This document shows, piece by piece, positions 16,472-24,928 of a stretch of DNA of 64,000 nt (its first letter is position 1; each line of letters opens with the position of its first letter). The notes under the pieces were generated by a model. The model was not told the DNA's origin. It saw only the letters and a program-made list of their open reading frames with translations, and made no database searches. Location of the stretch: positions 192,563 to 256,562 of the forward strand of contig NZ_MOAL01000006.1 of NCBI RefSeq assembly GCF_003731765.1, read 5' to 3'. A program made the translations under genes and the position numbers. Source of the stretch: Pseudomonas chlororaphis (GTDB lineage Bacteria > Pseudomonadota > Gammaproteobacteria > Pseudomonadales > Pseudomonadaceae).

Positions 16472-18877
16472 ATGCTGCGCATTTCGCTCAATACCCTGAT
16501 CGCCGCCAGTGCCCTGGCCGGCGTGTTGCATGCCCAGGCCGCCCCGCTGGAACTGGCCTTGCCGGCCCAGCCCCTGGGCCAATCCCTGCGCCAATTGGGC
16601 AGCCTCGCCGGCATGACCCTGGCGGTGGACGATCGCCTGGTGGCCCAGCGTTCGGCGCCAGCCCTGAGCGGCCGTTTCGAACCCGATGCAGCCCTGCGGT
16701 TGTTGCTCGCCGGCACCGGCCTGAGTGCCCGCCAGCAAGGGCCGGTGTGGCTGATCATGGAAGACCTGCCAGGGGCCTTGAACCTCGCTGCCACCACGGT
16801 TCGTGGCGGGCAATTGGGCTCGACCACCGAGGGCAGCGGTTCCTACACCACCGGCGAGATGCGCACCGCGACCAAGCTCAACCTGAGCCCGCGGCAAACC
16901 CCGCAGTCGGTGAGTGTGGTCACGCGCCAGCGCATGGACGATCAGCACATGACGCGCCTGGAAGACGCCTTGAGCCAGGTGACCGGCGTCAATGTGCTGT
17001 ACGAGACGCCGGACCAGGCGCGTTTCTATTCCCGGGGATTTGCCATGGACAACGTCCAGCAGAACGGCGTCAGCTCGCAGTTCCAGGGCAGTGTGCCGGG
17101 CATGGGGTCGGCCGAAGCCTCCAGCGACTCCCCCGACCTGGCGATCTACGACCGGGTCGAAGTGCTGCGTGGCGCTTCTGGCCTGACCCAGGGCACCGGC
17201 GAACCGGGCGGCACGGTGAACCTGGTGCGCAAGGCGCCGACCCGGGACGTTCAACTGTCCACTCGCTTGAGTGCCGGTTCCTGGGATAAGTACCGCAATG
17301 AGATCGACGTCTCCGGCCCCTTGAACAGTGACGCGTCGCTGCGTGGGCGGCTGATCACGGTGTATCAGCAGAATCAGTCGTTCGTCGATTACGTCGGCGG
17401 CGACCGCCAGGTGCTGTTCGCCAGCCTGGCCTACGACCTGTCCCCCGACACCAGCCTGACCACCGGCTTCAACTGGCAAAAAAGCCACAGCGTGCCCAAC
17501 CTCTACGGCGTGCCCATGTCCACCGACTACAGCAGCCTGGACCTGTCGCGCTCGACCTTCCTAGGCGCCAGCTGGAACCACATGACCTATGAAAAGACCC
17601 ACCTGTTCGCCGAGGTCGAGCACCACCTGGACGACAACTGGACCCTGAGCAGTGCCCTCAACTACACCCAGTCCGACGCCGAGGGGCAGTTTATCGGCGT
17701 GTTCGGCAACGGCACGGCGGGGGTGGGGACGGCCGGTACGGCGCGCTTGAATAACTACATCGCCCGGCACAACCAGGGCGACCAGTATTCGGCCAACCTC
17801 AACCTGTCCGGCAAGTTCCCGCTGCTGGGGCGTGAGCATGAACTGGTGCTGGGTGGGGATTATCAGAAAGAGCTCTACGACAACCTGCGGGGCATCGGCG
17901 CGCAGACGGCAGTGATCGACGTCTATGGCTTCGACCCCGCCAGCCTGGATAAGCCCGAGGTGCCGTATCGCAACCGTTACCGCTACGACAACTACCAGCG
18001 CGGCCTGTACGCCACGACGCGGTTCAACCTGAGCGACGAGCTCAAGCTGATCCTCGGCAGCCGCTACAGCAGCTTTTATTTCAACTCCCGTTTCAAGAAC
18101 CTCGGCACCGGTGTCGAGAGCCGCTCGCCGTACCGCGAAGACGGCAAACTCACGCCGTACGGCGGGCTGGTCTGGGACTTCAGCGAGCACCTGTCCTGGT
18201 ACGCCAGTTACACCAGCATCTTCAAACCGCAGAACCTGGTGGACGAGTCCAACACCCCGCTCAAGCCCATCGTCGGCGCCAATTATGAAACCGGGATCAA
18301 GGGGGAATACTTCGGCGGTGACCTCAACCTGTCGGCGGCGCTGTTCCGCATCCTTCAGGAAAACCGCGGCATCGATAACGGCAACCCGACCTGCCAGGAC
18401 AACTGCAACGAGGCCTCGGGCAAGGTGCGTAGCCAGGGCCTGGAACTGGAAGCGTCCGGCGCCCTCAGCCCGCGCTGGCAGCTGTCCGCCGGCTACACCT
18501 TCACTCGCAGCGAATACCTGGAGGACGTGTCCAGCACCGTCAAGGCCGGGGACCCGTTCAACGAATGGTTCCCCAAGCACCTGTTCCGGCTCTACACCGA
18601 CTACCGCCTGGCCGGCGACGGCGAGCGCTGGAGCATCGGCGGCGGCCTGACCACCCAGAGCAGCACCGACACCACCCGCGACATGTACCAGGGCGGCTAC
18701 ACCCTGTTCAACGCCAACCTCGCCTACCGCGTCGACCAGCACACCACCCTGAGCCTGGTGGGCAACAACCTCACCGACAAGACCTACTACATCCCGGTCT
18801 CCAACCGTCACCGTGGTGGCAACAACTTCTATGGCGACCCACGCAACGCCACGCTGACCTTGAGCTGGGTGTATTGA
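16472..18877 (+). CDS. TonB-dependent siderophore receptor with STN domain (second system)
   Basis: An 801-residue outer-membrane receptor. A signal peptide ends near AGVLHAQA, and the STN domain follows (LALPAQPLGQSLRQLGSLAG). The plug shows SPRQTPQSVSVVTRQRMDDQ and VEVLRGASGLTQGTGEPGG, and the barrel ends in LTLSWVY. The barrel contains a cysteine pair in PTCQDNCNEASG that resembles the position of the CTVIPVGSFGC pair in the first receptor. The ATG at 16472 is preceded by CGAGAAA. As with the first unit, it should both import a ferric siderophore and signal through FecR to its sigma factor. Confidence 0.94.
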   Translation: MLRISLNTLIAASALAGVLHAQAAPLELALPAQPLGQSLRQLGSLAGMTLAVDDRLVAQRSAPALSGRFEPDAALRLLLAGTGLSARQQGPVWLIMEDLPGALNLAATTVRGGQLGSTTEGSGSYTTGEMRTATKLNLSPRQTPQSVSVVTRQRMDDQHMTRLEDALSQVTGVNVLYETPDQARFYSRGFAMDNVQQNGVSSQFQGSVPGMGSAEASSDSPDLAIYDRVEVLRGASGLTQGTGEPGGTVNLVRKAPTRDVQLSTRLSAGSWDKYRNEIDVSGPLNSDASLRGRLITVYQQNQSFVDYVGGDRQVLFASLAYDLSPDTSLTTGFNWQKSHSVPNLYGVPMSTDYSSLDLSRSTFLGASWNHMTYEKTHLFAEVEHHLDDNWTLSSALNYTQSDAEGQFIGVFGNGTAGVGTAGTARLNNYIARHNQGDQYSANLNLSGKFPLLGREHELVLGGDYQKELYDNLRGIGAQTAVIDVYGFDPASLDKPEVPYRNRYRYDNYQRGLYATTRFNLSDELKLILGSRYSSFYFNSRFKNLGTGVESRSPYREDGKLTPYGGLVWDFSEHLSWYASYTSIFKPQNLVDESNTPLKPIVGANYETGIKGEYFGGDLNLSAALFRILQENRGIDNGNPTCQDNCNEASGKVRSQGLELEASGALSPRWQLSAGYTFTRSEYLEDVSSTVKAGDPFNEWFPKHLFRLYTDYRLAGDGERWSIGGGLTTQSSTDTTRDMYQGGYTLFNANLAYRVDQHTTLSLVGNNLTDKTYYIPVSNRHRGGNNFYGDPRNATLTLSWVY

Positions 18878-18895
18878 GCCAGGGGCAGAGGATAA

Positions 18896-18921
18896 CCGGG
18901 CTTAGCAGGCGCCAAGCCCGG
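18896..18921 (+). terminator. Possible terminator after the second receptor
   Basis: CCGGGCTT at 18896-18903 pairs exactly with AAGCCCGG at 18914-18921, 19 nt after the stop codon. There is no T run, so function as an intrinsic terminator is uncertain. Confidence 0.45.
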
Positions 18922-18971
18922 GCCTGATGGGGAAGCTCGACCAGGCGCTGGTTCGGTTCATCGGCCGGCGT

Positions 18972-19319
18972 TCAATCGTGCTCCTGCGCCCGGTAACCGC
19001 GCTCGCTCTCGAACTGGTTCAACAGCTGTTGCCGTGACAAGGTCTCGGTCAGTTCGTCCAGGTGCTGGCGGACCAGCACGCTGGCGCCGGCGCCTTCCAG
19101 GCGGTCGATCAGGTCGAGCAAGGTGTGCTGTTGCTGCTGCAGGCCTGCGTCATCATCAACGCTCAGGGGGAAGTCCGTGGTATCGATTTCGATCACGGGC
19201 TGCTCGCTGCCCAGTTTGCCCGCCAGTTCGCCGACGCTGGCCGTGGTGTACGGGCGCAGCAGCTTGATCAGGCTGGGGGTGTGGGGGGCGACGGTCACGG
19301 CGATGGAGTAGACGGACAT
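18972..19319 (-). CDS. Hypothetical protein (115 residues)
   Basis: A small cytoplasmic protein without a recognised family. It opens MSVYSIAVTVAPHTPSLIKL and has a central Gln-rich helix (DDAGLQQQQHTLLDLIDRLE) and a charged C-terminus ending YRAQEHD. The ATG at 19319 lies 41 nt after the stop of the UPF0149 gene on the same strand, so the pair is likely co-transcribed. The long open frame on its upstream side is out of frame with the UPF0149 gene and is ignored. Confidence 0.65.
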   Translation of the reverse strand: MSVYSIAVTVAPHTPSLIKLLRPYTTASVGELAGKLGSEQPVIEIDTTDFPLSVDDDAGLQQQQHTLLDLIDRLEGAGASVLVRQHLDELTETLSRQQLLNQFESERGYRAQEHD

Positions 19320-19360
19320 GGGGCTTCGACTCGCTAGATGAACGGGCTGTTCGGCCCGGC

Positions 19361-19915
19361 TTAGCGCCGGCTCGACCAGAAGTCGTGCAGGGCGCGGGCG
19401 GCGGGTTCCAAGGCGGCCACGCGCTGGCGGTGCAGCGCCACGTCCAGGTCCACCGGCAGTTCGAAGTTGTCCTGGTCGGCACAGTCGCTGATGGCTTGCA
19501 GCAGGGCTGCTTGCGGGGCCGGCAGGTCGGGCCAGTTGCCCACGGCCACGCCACGCAGGTAACCGAAGCACCATTCTTCGGCCAGGGTCAGGGGCTGGCC
19601 GTTGTGTTCGGTCTGTTCGAAACGGGCGCTGAAGCTCTGCGGTTTGAGGGCCAGTTGGCCGGCCAGGGTGTTGATGTGGCGCACGCAGAGTTCGATGAAC
19701 TGTTTGCACTCGGCGGGGCTCTCCCAGTCCGGGTTCTGCCCGCCCCAGATGGTCGGGAACCACTCGGCGATGTCCACTTGTGCCGGGCTGGAGACCAGGG
19801 CGGTGAAGTAGCCGTCGAGCTCCGACGGGTTGAGCACGGAGTGGTCGTCGCCGTACTTGAGCAGGGTGTCTTCGATGAATTCGAAGTCGGCGGCGGTCAG
19901 GGGCTGGTCGTGCAT
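19361..19915 (-). CDS. UPF0149 (YecA/YgfB-like) family protein
   Basis: A 184-residue helical protein matching the UPF0149 pattern: TAADFEFIEDTLLKYGDD, SELDGYFTALVSSPAQVDI, WFPTIWGGQNPDWESPAE, and EEWCFGYLRGVAV. The C-terminal SEC-C zinc motif found in YecA is absent, which is common in shorter members. Function is unknown. AGGAACC lies 7 nt before the ATG. It heads a two-gene unit with the hypothetical gene downstream. Confidence 0.85.
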   Translation of the reverse strand: MHDQPLTAADFEFIEDTLLKYGDDHSVLNPSELDGYFTALVSSPAQVDIAEWFPTIWGGQNPDWESPAECKQFIELCVRHINTLAGQLALKPQSFSARFEQTEHNGQPLTLAEEWCFGYLRGVAVGNWPDLPAPQAALLQAISDCADQDNFELPVDLDVALHRQRVAALEPAARALHDFWSSRR

Positions 19916-20153
19916 GTTGAGGTTCCTGAAGGGGCCGGTGGGGCCGGAAAAAGTCGCGGAGGATGAACCCTGTGGCGGATTTTATCCAGAAGCCGATGCG
20001 CTGATTTTTCCCGGTGACGACAGAGGGTGTCGCCTGCGACGCGTTCAGTGGGCTGATGCGGCGAGTATTCCGGCGCTCGGGATCATCCTGCGCCGCAATA
20101 TTCGCACTGTTGCCGCTTTCAGCGCCAGGCACAGAGCGTGCCCGGCGCCACGA

Positions 20154-21554
20154 TCACACCAGCGGCGCTACCCGCAATTCGGTGGCGCATTCGAGCAGCG
20201 AGCGGCGCTGGGTGTCGGCGTACAGTTGCAGCTCGTTGAGGGTGTCGCGGCCCAGGGCGCGCTGGAACTCGGCCTGGTTGGAATGGGTGCTGTAGTGGGA
20301 CTGAGCCTCGTCGCCGAGGTTGGACTGGAAGATGCCCGCGGCGCTGACCGGCAGGAAGTCTTCATAGACCAGGGGTTCGAAGGCTATGTGCCCGGCACTG
20401 ATCAAGGCTTCCAGTTCCTTGAGAGGCAGCTCGTTGCTGCGGGCGGCGATGCCTTTGGCAGTGGGGAAGTAGCGGAAGTAGGCCAGGCCCAGGCGGCGCA
20501 TGTCGTCGTGGTTGTCGGGAAAGTCCTTGAAGCTGTTTTCAAGGGTGGCCATGTAGCGTTCGGCGTTGGCTTCGTTGGGGAATTCACCCAGTTGCTCGCG
20601 GGCGCTGTTCAGCAGTTGGTCGTACAGGGCTCGGCCCTTGGGGGTCAGGGCGGCGCCGCGTTGTTCGATTTCACCGAAGCGTGCCGAGTGGCTGCCGCTT
20701 TCATCGGCGTGCTGGCCGACAAAGCGGATGGTTTCTTCCAGGGCCTTGAAGCTGGTCTGGCGCAGCAGGATCGGGCACTGGCGACGGGGCGGGCCTTCGA
20801 TCACCGCCTTGGGGGTGATGCCGTGCCGGGGCATGCCGGCCTGTACGGCGTCGATGTCCAGGGTGCGCGGCGTCAGGTGGTTGATGTGGGGCCCCTTGAA
20901 GGCCACCACGTCAGCGATCAGCCGGTGCTGGGCGTTGAGTTTCTGGTACTCGGCCAACGACACTGTGGCCTGGTTGTGCCAGCGGAAGGTTTCCAGGGCC
21001 TGCTGCACGAAGTCCTTGGCATCGCTCGGGCTCAGGCCGCCGTCGAGTTCGGATTTCTCGATCAGTTCAATGACCCGTGGGGTGAAGATGCTGCGGCGGC
21101 TCAGGACCCATTCGGCGAATGCCCGCAGGCCGTCGTCCTCGATCAGTTCCAGGCGCAGCAACGACGTGAAGACGCGGAACGGGCTGACTTGCAGGGCGTC
21201 CTCGTGCACCGCGCGAAACGCCGTGGAGTGCACCGGCACCCCGGCCGGCGTCAGGTCGTAGTAACCCACGGGCTGCATGCCCATCACCGCGAACAAGCGG
21301 CCCAGGGTCGCCAGTTCGGCCGCCGTGCCGACGCGGATCGCACCGTGACGCTCCATGTCCAGGCGCTGGATTTCGCCGGTCTGTTGCAGGCTCTGGGCAA
21401 CCGCGCGGTCCTGGTTCATGACCTGCTGGTTGGTCGCGGCGACCAAGTCCATCAGGGTGCCGTAGAGCGGCACTTCGTCCTTGTACATCTGCGACATGGC
21501 GCGGGAAAAGTCGGCTCGGATCTGGTCGCGATTGGCGAACTGGGCAGTGCTCAT
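20154..21554 (-). CDS. hglS: 2-oxoadipate dioxygenase/decarboxylase (hydroxyglutarate synthase)
   Basis: A 466-residue DUF1338/YdcJ-family Fe(II) enzyme that converts 2-oxoadipate, with O2 and loss of CO2, into D-2-hydroxyglutarate in lysine catabolism. The metal and substrate residues described for P. putida HglS are present: His70 and Arg74 in MERHGAIRVG, His226 in GPHINHLTPR, and the Glu at 295 in ARFGEIEQRG. The ATG at 21554 gives these numbers; an upstream ATG at 21572 is in frame. In P. putida hglS lies next to a LysR gene and amaAB, while here ydiJ and amaC lie between them. The shared promoter element lies 84-113 bp upstream. Confidence 0.93.
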   Translation of the reverse strand: MSTAQFANRDQIRADFSRAMSQMYKDEVPLYGTLMDLVAATNQQVMNQDRAVAQSLQQTGEIQRLDMERHGAIRVGTAAELATLGRLFAVMGMQPVGYYDLTPAGVPVHSTAFRAVHEDALQVSPFRVFTSLLRLELIEDDGLRAFAEWVLSRRSIFTPRVIELIEKSELDGGLSPSDAKDFVQQALETFRWHNQATVSLAEYQKLNAQHRLIADVVAFKGPHINHLTPRTLDIDAVQAGMPRHGITPKAVIEGPPRRQCPILLRQTSFKALEETIRFVGQHADESGSHSARFGEIEQRGAALTPKGRALYDQLLNSAREQLGEFPNEANAERYMATLENSFKDFPDNHDDMRRLGLAYFRYFPTAKGIAARSNELPLKELEALISAGHIAFEPLVYEDFLPVSAAGIFQSNLGDEAQSHYSTHSNQAEFQRALGRDTLNELQLYADTQRRSLLECATELRVAPLV

Positions 21555-21637
21555 GTGGATCGTTCTCCGCAAACGGTTTGGCAGGTTGCCTTGGAAGTGC
21601 CTGTGGGGTGAATTCTGCGGGCTGGCCGAAGCTGCTT

Positions 21638-21678
21638 CAAACGAATAAATGGCCGCGTGTCATTCCAAAAAATACTGA
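21638..21678 (-). promoter_or_regulatory. Shared lysine-cluster promoter element, hglS copy
   Basis: In the gene sense this reads GGAATGA, 15 nt, TCGTTTG (TCATTCC at 21660-21666 and CAAACGA at 21638-21644 on the plus strand), with TCAGTA a further 6 nt upstream. The same two blocks with the same 15-nt spacing occur before amaC and amaB. Confidence 0.6.
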
Positions 21679-21822
21679 CCTTCAAGGCGTCGTCGGCCCC
21701 TCGCGTTGCGCCGTCTGGCGCGGCTGCCCATTGCCCTGGAGCATAGCCGGCAGGGCACGCGCCTAGGGGGATGCCGATTCGAGGCGGTTGGAGGTCAGTC
21801 ATGGGGGGAATACAGATAGGGT

Positions 21823-21850
21823 GCGCCCCTCACGCAGCAGTGAGGGGGGC
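21823..21850 (-). terminator. Likely terminator of the amaC-ydiJ transcript
   Basis: CCCCTCAC (21826-21833) pairs with GTGAGGGG (21840-21847) across a 6-nt loop, extended by flanking G/C pairs, 15-40 nt after the ydiJ stop. There is no T run. Confidence 0.5.
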
Positions 21851-21864
21851 GCGGGCGTGGCGGG

Positions 21865-24800
21865 TTACGTCGGCTGGGTGTCGAGGTGGCGCAACAGCGC
21901 CTGGAGCGGGTGCTGCAACGCCAGGTGTTGCAAGCGCGCCGCCTGGCTGCGACACGAATAACCGTTGGCCAGCACTTGGCCCGACGCGCCGTGCTGCTGC
22001 AACAGCGGTTGCCAGGACTGGCTGAAAATCTGCTGCGACGTGGCCAGGTTGCGGGCTTCATGCCCGTAGGTGCCGGACATGCCGCAGCAGCCGCTGGCCA
22101 GCACCTGCAACTCCAGGCCCAGGGCCTGGAAAATCGACGGCCACAGCGCGGTGCTGGCCGGAGCGTTGGTTTTTTCCGTGCAGTGGGCCAGTAGCTTGTA
22201 AGCGCCAGCGCCGGCTGTCGACGGCCCCGCGATCTGCGCCAGGGGCAGGCCTGCCAGCCACTCCTGAGGCAGCAGCACCTGGGGCGCGGCCTGTTGCCCC
22301 AGCAGCTTCTGATACTCCTGGCGATAGACCAGGGTCATGGCCGGGTCGAGGCCCAACAACGGGATGTCGAAGCCGCTCAATGGCTGCAAGCGCCGGGCGT
22401 TTGTTCTCGCGGCCTTGGCGAAGGCGCCGAGAAACCCCAGCACTTGCAGCGGCTTGCCATTGGCGCTGAACGGCGCCAGCCAGGGCTGGTAGCCCAGGCG
22501 CCGGATCAGGCGGATCCAGTCGCCCACCACCTGGGTGTCGAAGTAACGGGTGAAGGCATCCTGCACCAGGATCACGCTGCGCTGCCGCTGTTCCGGGGTC
22601 AGGGCCGCCAGGCGTTGCGGGGTGGCCAGTTCGACCCCGGCCTGGCGCAGTACCGACTTGAGGTCGAAGCGACTGAGCAACGGGCTGTCAACCATGCCTC
22701 CGGCCTTTTCCAGCAGGCGGCGCACCGGCGCGGCGGCCATCAGGCCGTTGTACAGCCAGGGCACCCGGGCCAGGTAGGGGATGCTGTATTCCAGGGAACC
22801 GATCAGGTAGTCCTTGAGTGGACGCAGGTAGCGCCCGTGGTACAGCTCGAGAAAGCGCGCGCGAAACTCCGGCACATTGACCTTGACCGGGCACTGCCCC
22901 GCGCAGGACTTGCACGCCAGGCAGCCGGCCATGGCGTCGAACACCTGATGGGAGAACTCGTGCTCCGCGCTGCGGCCAAACAGGCTGTTCCAGGCCTTGG
23001 CCGGCAGCGTGGCCAATGGGTTGGACTGGCGGATGCGTTGCGCGGCTGCCAGCACATCGACCCCGGCCTGCTGTTGCAGGCGCAGCCATTCGCGGATCAG
23101 CGAGGCCCGGCCCTTGGGCGACTGGGTGCGGTCGCGGGTGGCCTTCCACGACGGGCACATGGCGTCGTTGGGGTCGAAGTTGTAGCAGGCGCCGTTGCCG
23201 TTGCAGTGCACCGCCGAGGCGTAATCGGTCCACACCCGCTCATCGATTTGCCGGTCATGCTCGCCCCGGGTCGGCACCTGGTCGATTTTCAGCAACGCAT
23301 CGTGGCTGTCGGTGGGCGTGGCGATCTTGCCCGGGTTGAGCTGGTTGAAGGGGTCGAACGCGGCCTTGAGCTGTTGCAGCGCCGGGTACAGCTCGCCGAA
23401 GAATTTCGGCGCGTATTCCGAGCGCACGCCCTTGCCGTGCTCGCCCCACAACAGCCCGCCGTACTTGTGGGTCAGCTCGGCCACGGCGTCGGAAATCACC
23501 CGCACCAGGGCGGCCTGGGCCGGGTCTTTCATGTCCAGGGCCGGGCGCACGTGGAGTACCCCGGCGTCGACGTGGCCGAACATGCCGTAGTGCAGTTGAT
23601 GGCGGTCGAGCAGGGCGCGGAACTCGGCGATGTAGTCGGCCAGGTGTTCCGGCGGCACCGCGGTGTCTTCGACAAAGGGCTGGGGCCGGACCTCGCCCTG
23701 GACATTGCCCAGCAGGCCCACCGAACGCTTGCGCATGCTGTAGACCCGGCTCACCGCCTGGGCGCCCTGGGCCAGGGTGTGGCCCAGTCGCTGCACGCTG
23801 GTGTCGCGTTCCAGATGCGCGACAAAGGCCGCCACCTGTTCCAGCAAGAGGTCTTGATCGTCGCCGCTGAACTCCACCAGGTTGATGCCCTGGGTGGCCG
23901 CCGCCGGGTAGGCCGGAAAGAACTCGGCGACGTCATGCCAGACGATGTCCTGCATGGCCAGGCCTAGCACCTTGGAGTCGACGGTTTCAATCGACAGCGG
24001 CCGCATGGTCATCAGCGCCTGTGCATCGCGCAGCGCGTCCATAAAGCTGGCGTAGGAGACATTCACCAGCACCGAATGCCGGGGAATCGGCAGGACATTG
24101 AGCGTGGCCTCCACCACCAGGCCCAAGGATCCTTCGGAGCCGCACAGCAGGTTGTTGAGATTCAGGCGCCCTTGCTCATCGTGGATATGGGCCAGGTCGT
24201 AGCCGGTCAGGCAGCGGTTGAGGCGCGGAAAAGTCGCCTCGATCAGCGCGCCGTGGCGGGCATGAATCTGTTCGGCGCAGCGGTGCACGTCGCCGAGAAT
24301 GCCGGGCGCGGCCAGGGCCTGGCGCAAGGCCTCGGCGGCCAGGGGCGCGCTGTGCAGGCATTGGCCGCCCAGTAGCACGGTCTTGAGTTCCAGCACGTGG
24401 TCGCGGGTTTTGCCGTAGGTGCAACTGCCCTGGCCGCTGGCATCGGTGTTGATCATGCCGCCCAGGGTCGCGCGGTTGGAGGTGGACAGCTCCGGGGCGA
24501 AGAATAGGCCATAGGGCTTGAGGGCGGCGTTGAGCTGGTCCTTGACCACCCCCGACTGCACCCGCACCTGGCGTTGCTCGGGGTTGATCTCCAGAATCCG
24601 GTTCAGGTGCCGCGACAGATCCACCACCAGGCCGTGGGTCAGGGACTGGCCGTTGGTGCCGGTGCCGCCGCCCCGGGGCGTCAGCACGATGGGCCGAAAG
24701 CGTGGTTCGGCGGCCAGGCCCATCAGCAGCGTCACGTCCGCTACGTGCCGCGGAAACAGCGCCGCCTGGGGCAGGCGCTGGTAGATCGAATTATCGGTGG

Positions 24801-24924
24801 CCAGCACGCTGCGGTTGGCGTGGTCGGTGGCGATTTCACCGCTGAAGCCTGCGTGGTGCAGGGCTTCGAGAAACTCACGATACAGCGTGGCGAGGGCCGC
24901 CGGCGGAGCAATCTTGGCAATCAT
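21865..24924 (-). CDS. ydiJ: D-2-hydroxyglutarate dehydrogenase, YdiJ type (FAD and Fe-S)
   Basis: A 1019-residue flavo-iron-sulphur enzyme that oxidises D-2-hydroxyglutarate to 2-oxoglutarate. The PCMH-type FAD domain is N-terminal (LTPRGGGTGTNGQSLTHG, about residues 81-98), followed by the FAD-oxidase C domain (HYGMFGHVDAGVLHVRPA). The Fe-S part has CNGNGACYN, MCPSWKATRD and the ferredoxin-type CLACKSCAGQCPVK. A CCG-type segment, SGCCGMSGTYGHE, is near the C-terminus. The ATG at 24924 lies 4 nt after the aminotransferase stop, so translation is coupled. It completes the pathway begun by AmaA. Confidence 0.93.
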   Translation of the reverse strand: MIAKIAPPAALATLYREFLEALHHAGFSGEIATDHANRSVLATDNSIYQRLPQAALFPRHVADVTLLMGLAAEPRFRPIVLTPRGGGTGTNGQSLTHGLVVDLSRHLNRILEINPEQRQVRVQSGVVKDQLNAALKPYGLFFAPELSTSNRATLGGMINTDASGQGSCTYGKTRDHVLELKTVLLGGQCLHSAPLAAEALRQALAAPGILGDVHRCAEQIHARHGALIEATFPRLNRCLTGYDLAHIHDEQGRLNLNNLLCGSEGSLGLVVEATLNVLPIPRHSVLVNVSYASFMDALRDAQALMTMRPLSIETVDSKVLGLAMQDIVWHDVAEFFPAYPAAATQGINLVEFSGDDQDLLLEQVAAFVAHLERDTSVQRLGHTLAQGAQAVSRVYSMRKRSVGLLGNVQGEVRPQPFVEDTAVPPEHLADYIAEFRALLDRHQLHYGMFGHVDAGVLHVRPALDMKDPAQAALVRVISDAVAELTHKYGGLLWGEHGKGVRSEYAPKFFGELYPALQQLKAAFDPFNQLNPGKIATPTDSHDALLKIDQVPTRGEHDRQIDERVWTDYASAVHCNGNGACYNFDPNDAMCPSWKATRDRTQSPKGRASLIREWLRLQQQAGVDVLAAAQRIRQSNPLATLPAKAWNSLFGRSAEHEFSHQVFDAMAGCLACKSCAGQCPVKVNVPEFRARFLELYHGRYLRPLKDYLIGSLEYSIPYLARVPWLYNGLMAAAPVRRLLEKAGGMVDSPLLSRFDLKSVLRQAGVELATPQRLAALTPEQRQRSVILVQDAFTRYFDTQVVGDWIRLIRRLGYQPWLAPFSANGKPLQVLGFLGAFAKAARTNARRLQPLSGFDIPLLGLDPAMTLVYRQEYQKLLGQQAAPQVLLPQEWLAGLPLAQIAGPSTAGAGAYKLLAHCTEKTNAPASTALWPSIFQALGLELQVLASGCCGMSGTYGHEARNLATSQQIFSQSWQPLLQQHGASGQVLANGYSCRSQAARLQHLALQHPLQALLRHLDTQPT

Positions 24925-24928
24925 GGGC

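Larger units (their letters stand above)
21555..21864. other. hglS upstream region and ydiJ downstream region
   Basis: 310 bp without a gene. It contains the shared lysine-cluster promoter element (21638-21678), then G/C-rich DNA, then a hairpin at 21825-21848 that probably ends the amaC-ydiJ transcript. Confidence 0.6.

Noticed and set aside
19830..21611. A 593-codon open frame on the plus strand opposite hglS
   Set aside because: It lies across hglS, whose metal ligands are all present, and reads as an antisense shadow.
22294..23967. A 557-codon plus-strand frame opposite ydiJ
   Set aside because: Antisense of a fully conserved enzyme; composition (Gln, Gly, Val, His) is typical of GC-rich shadows.
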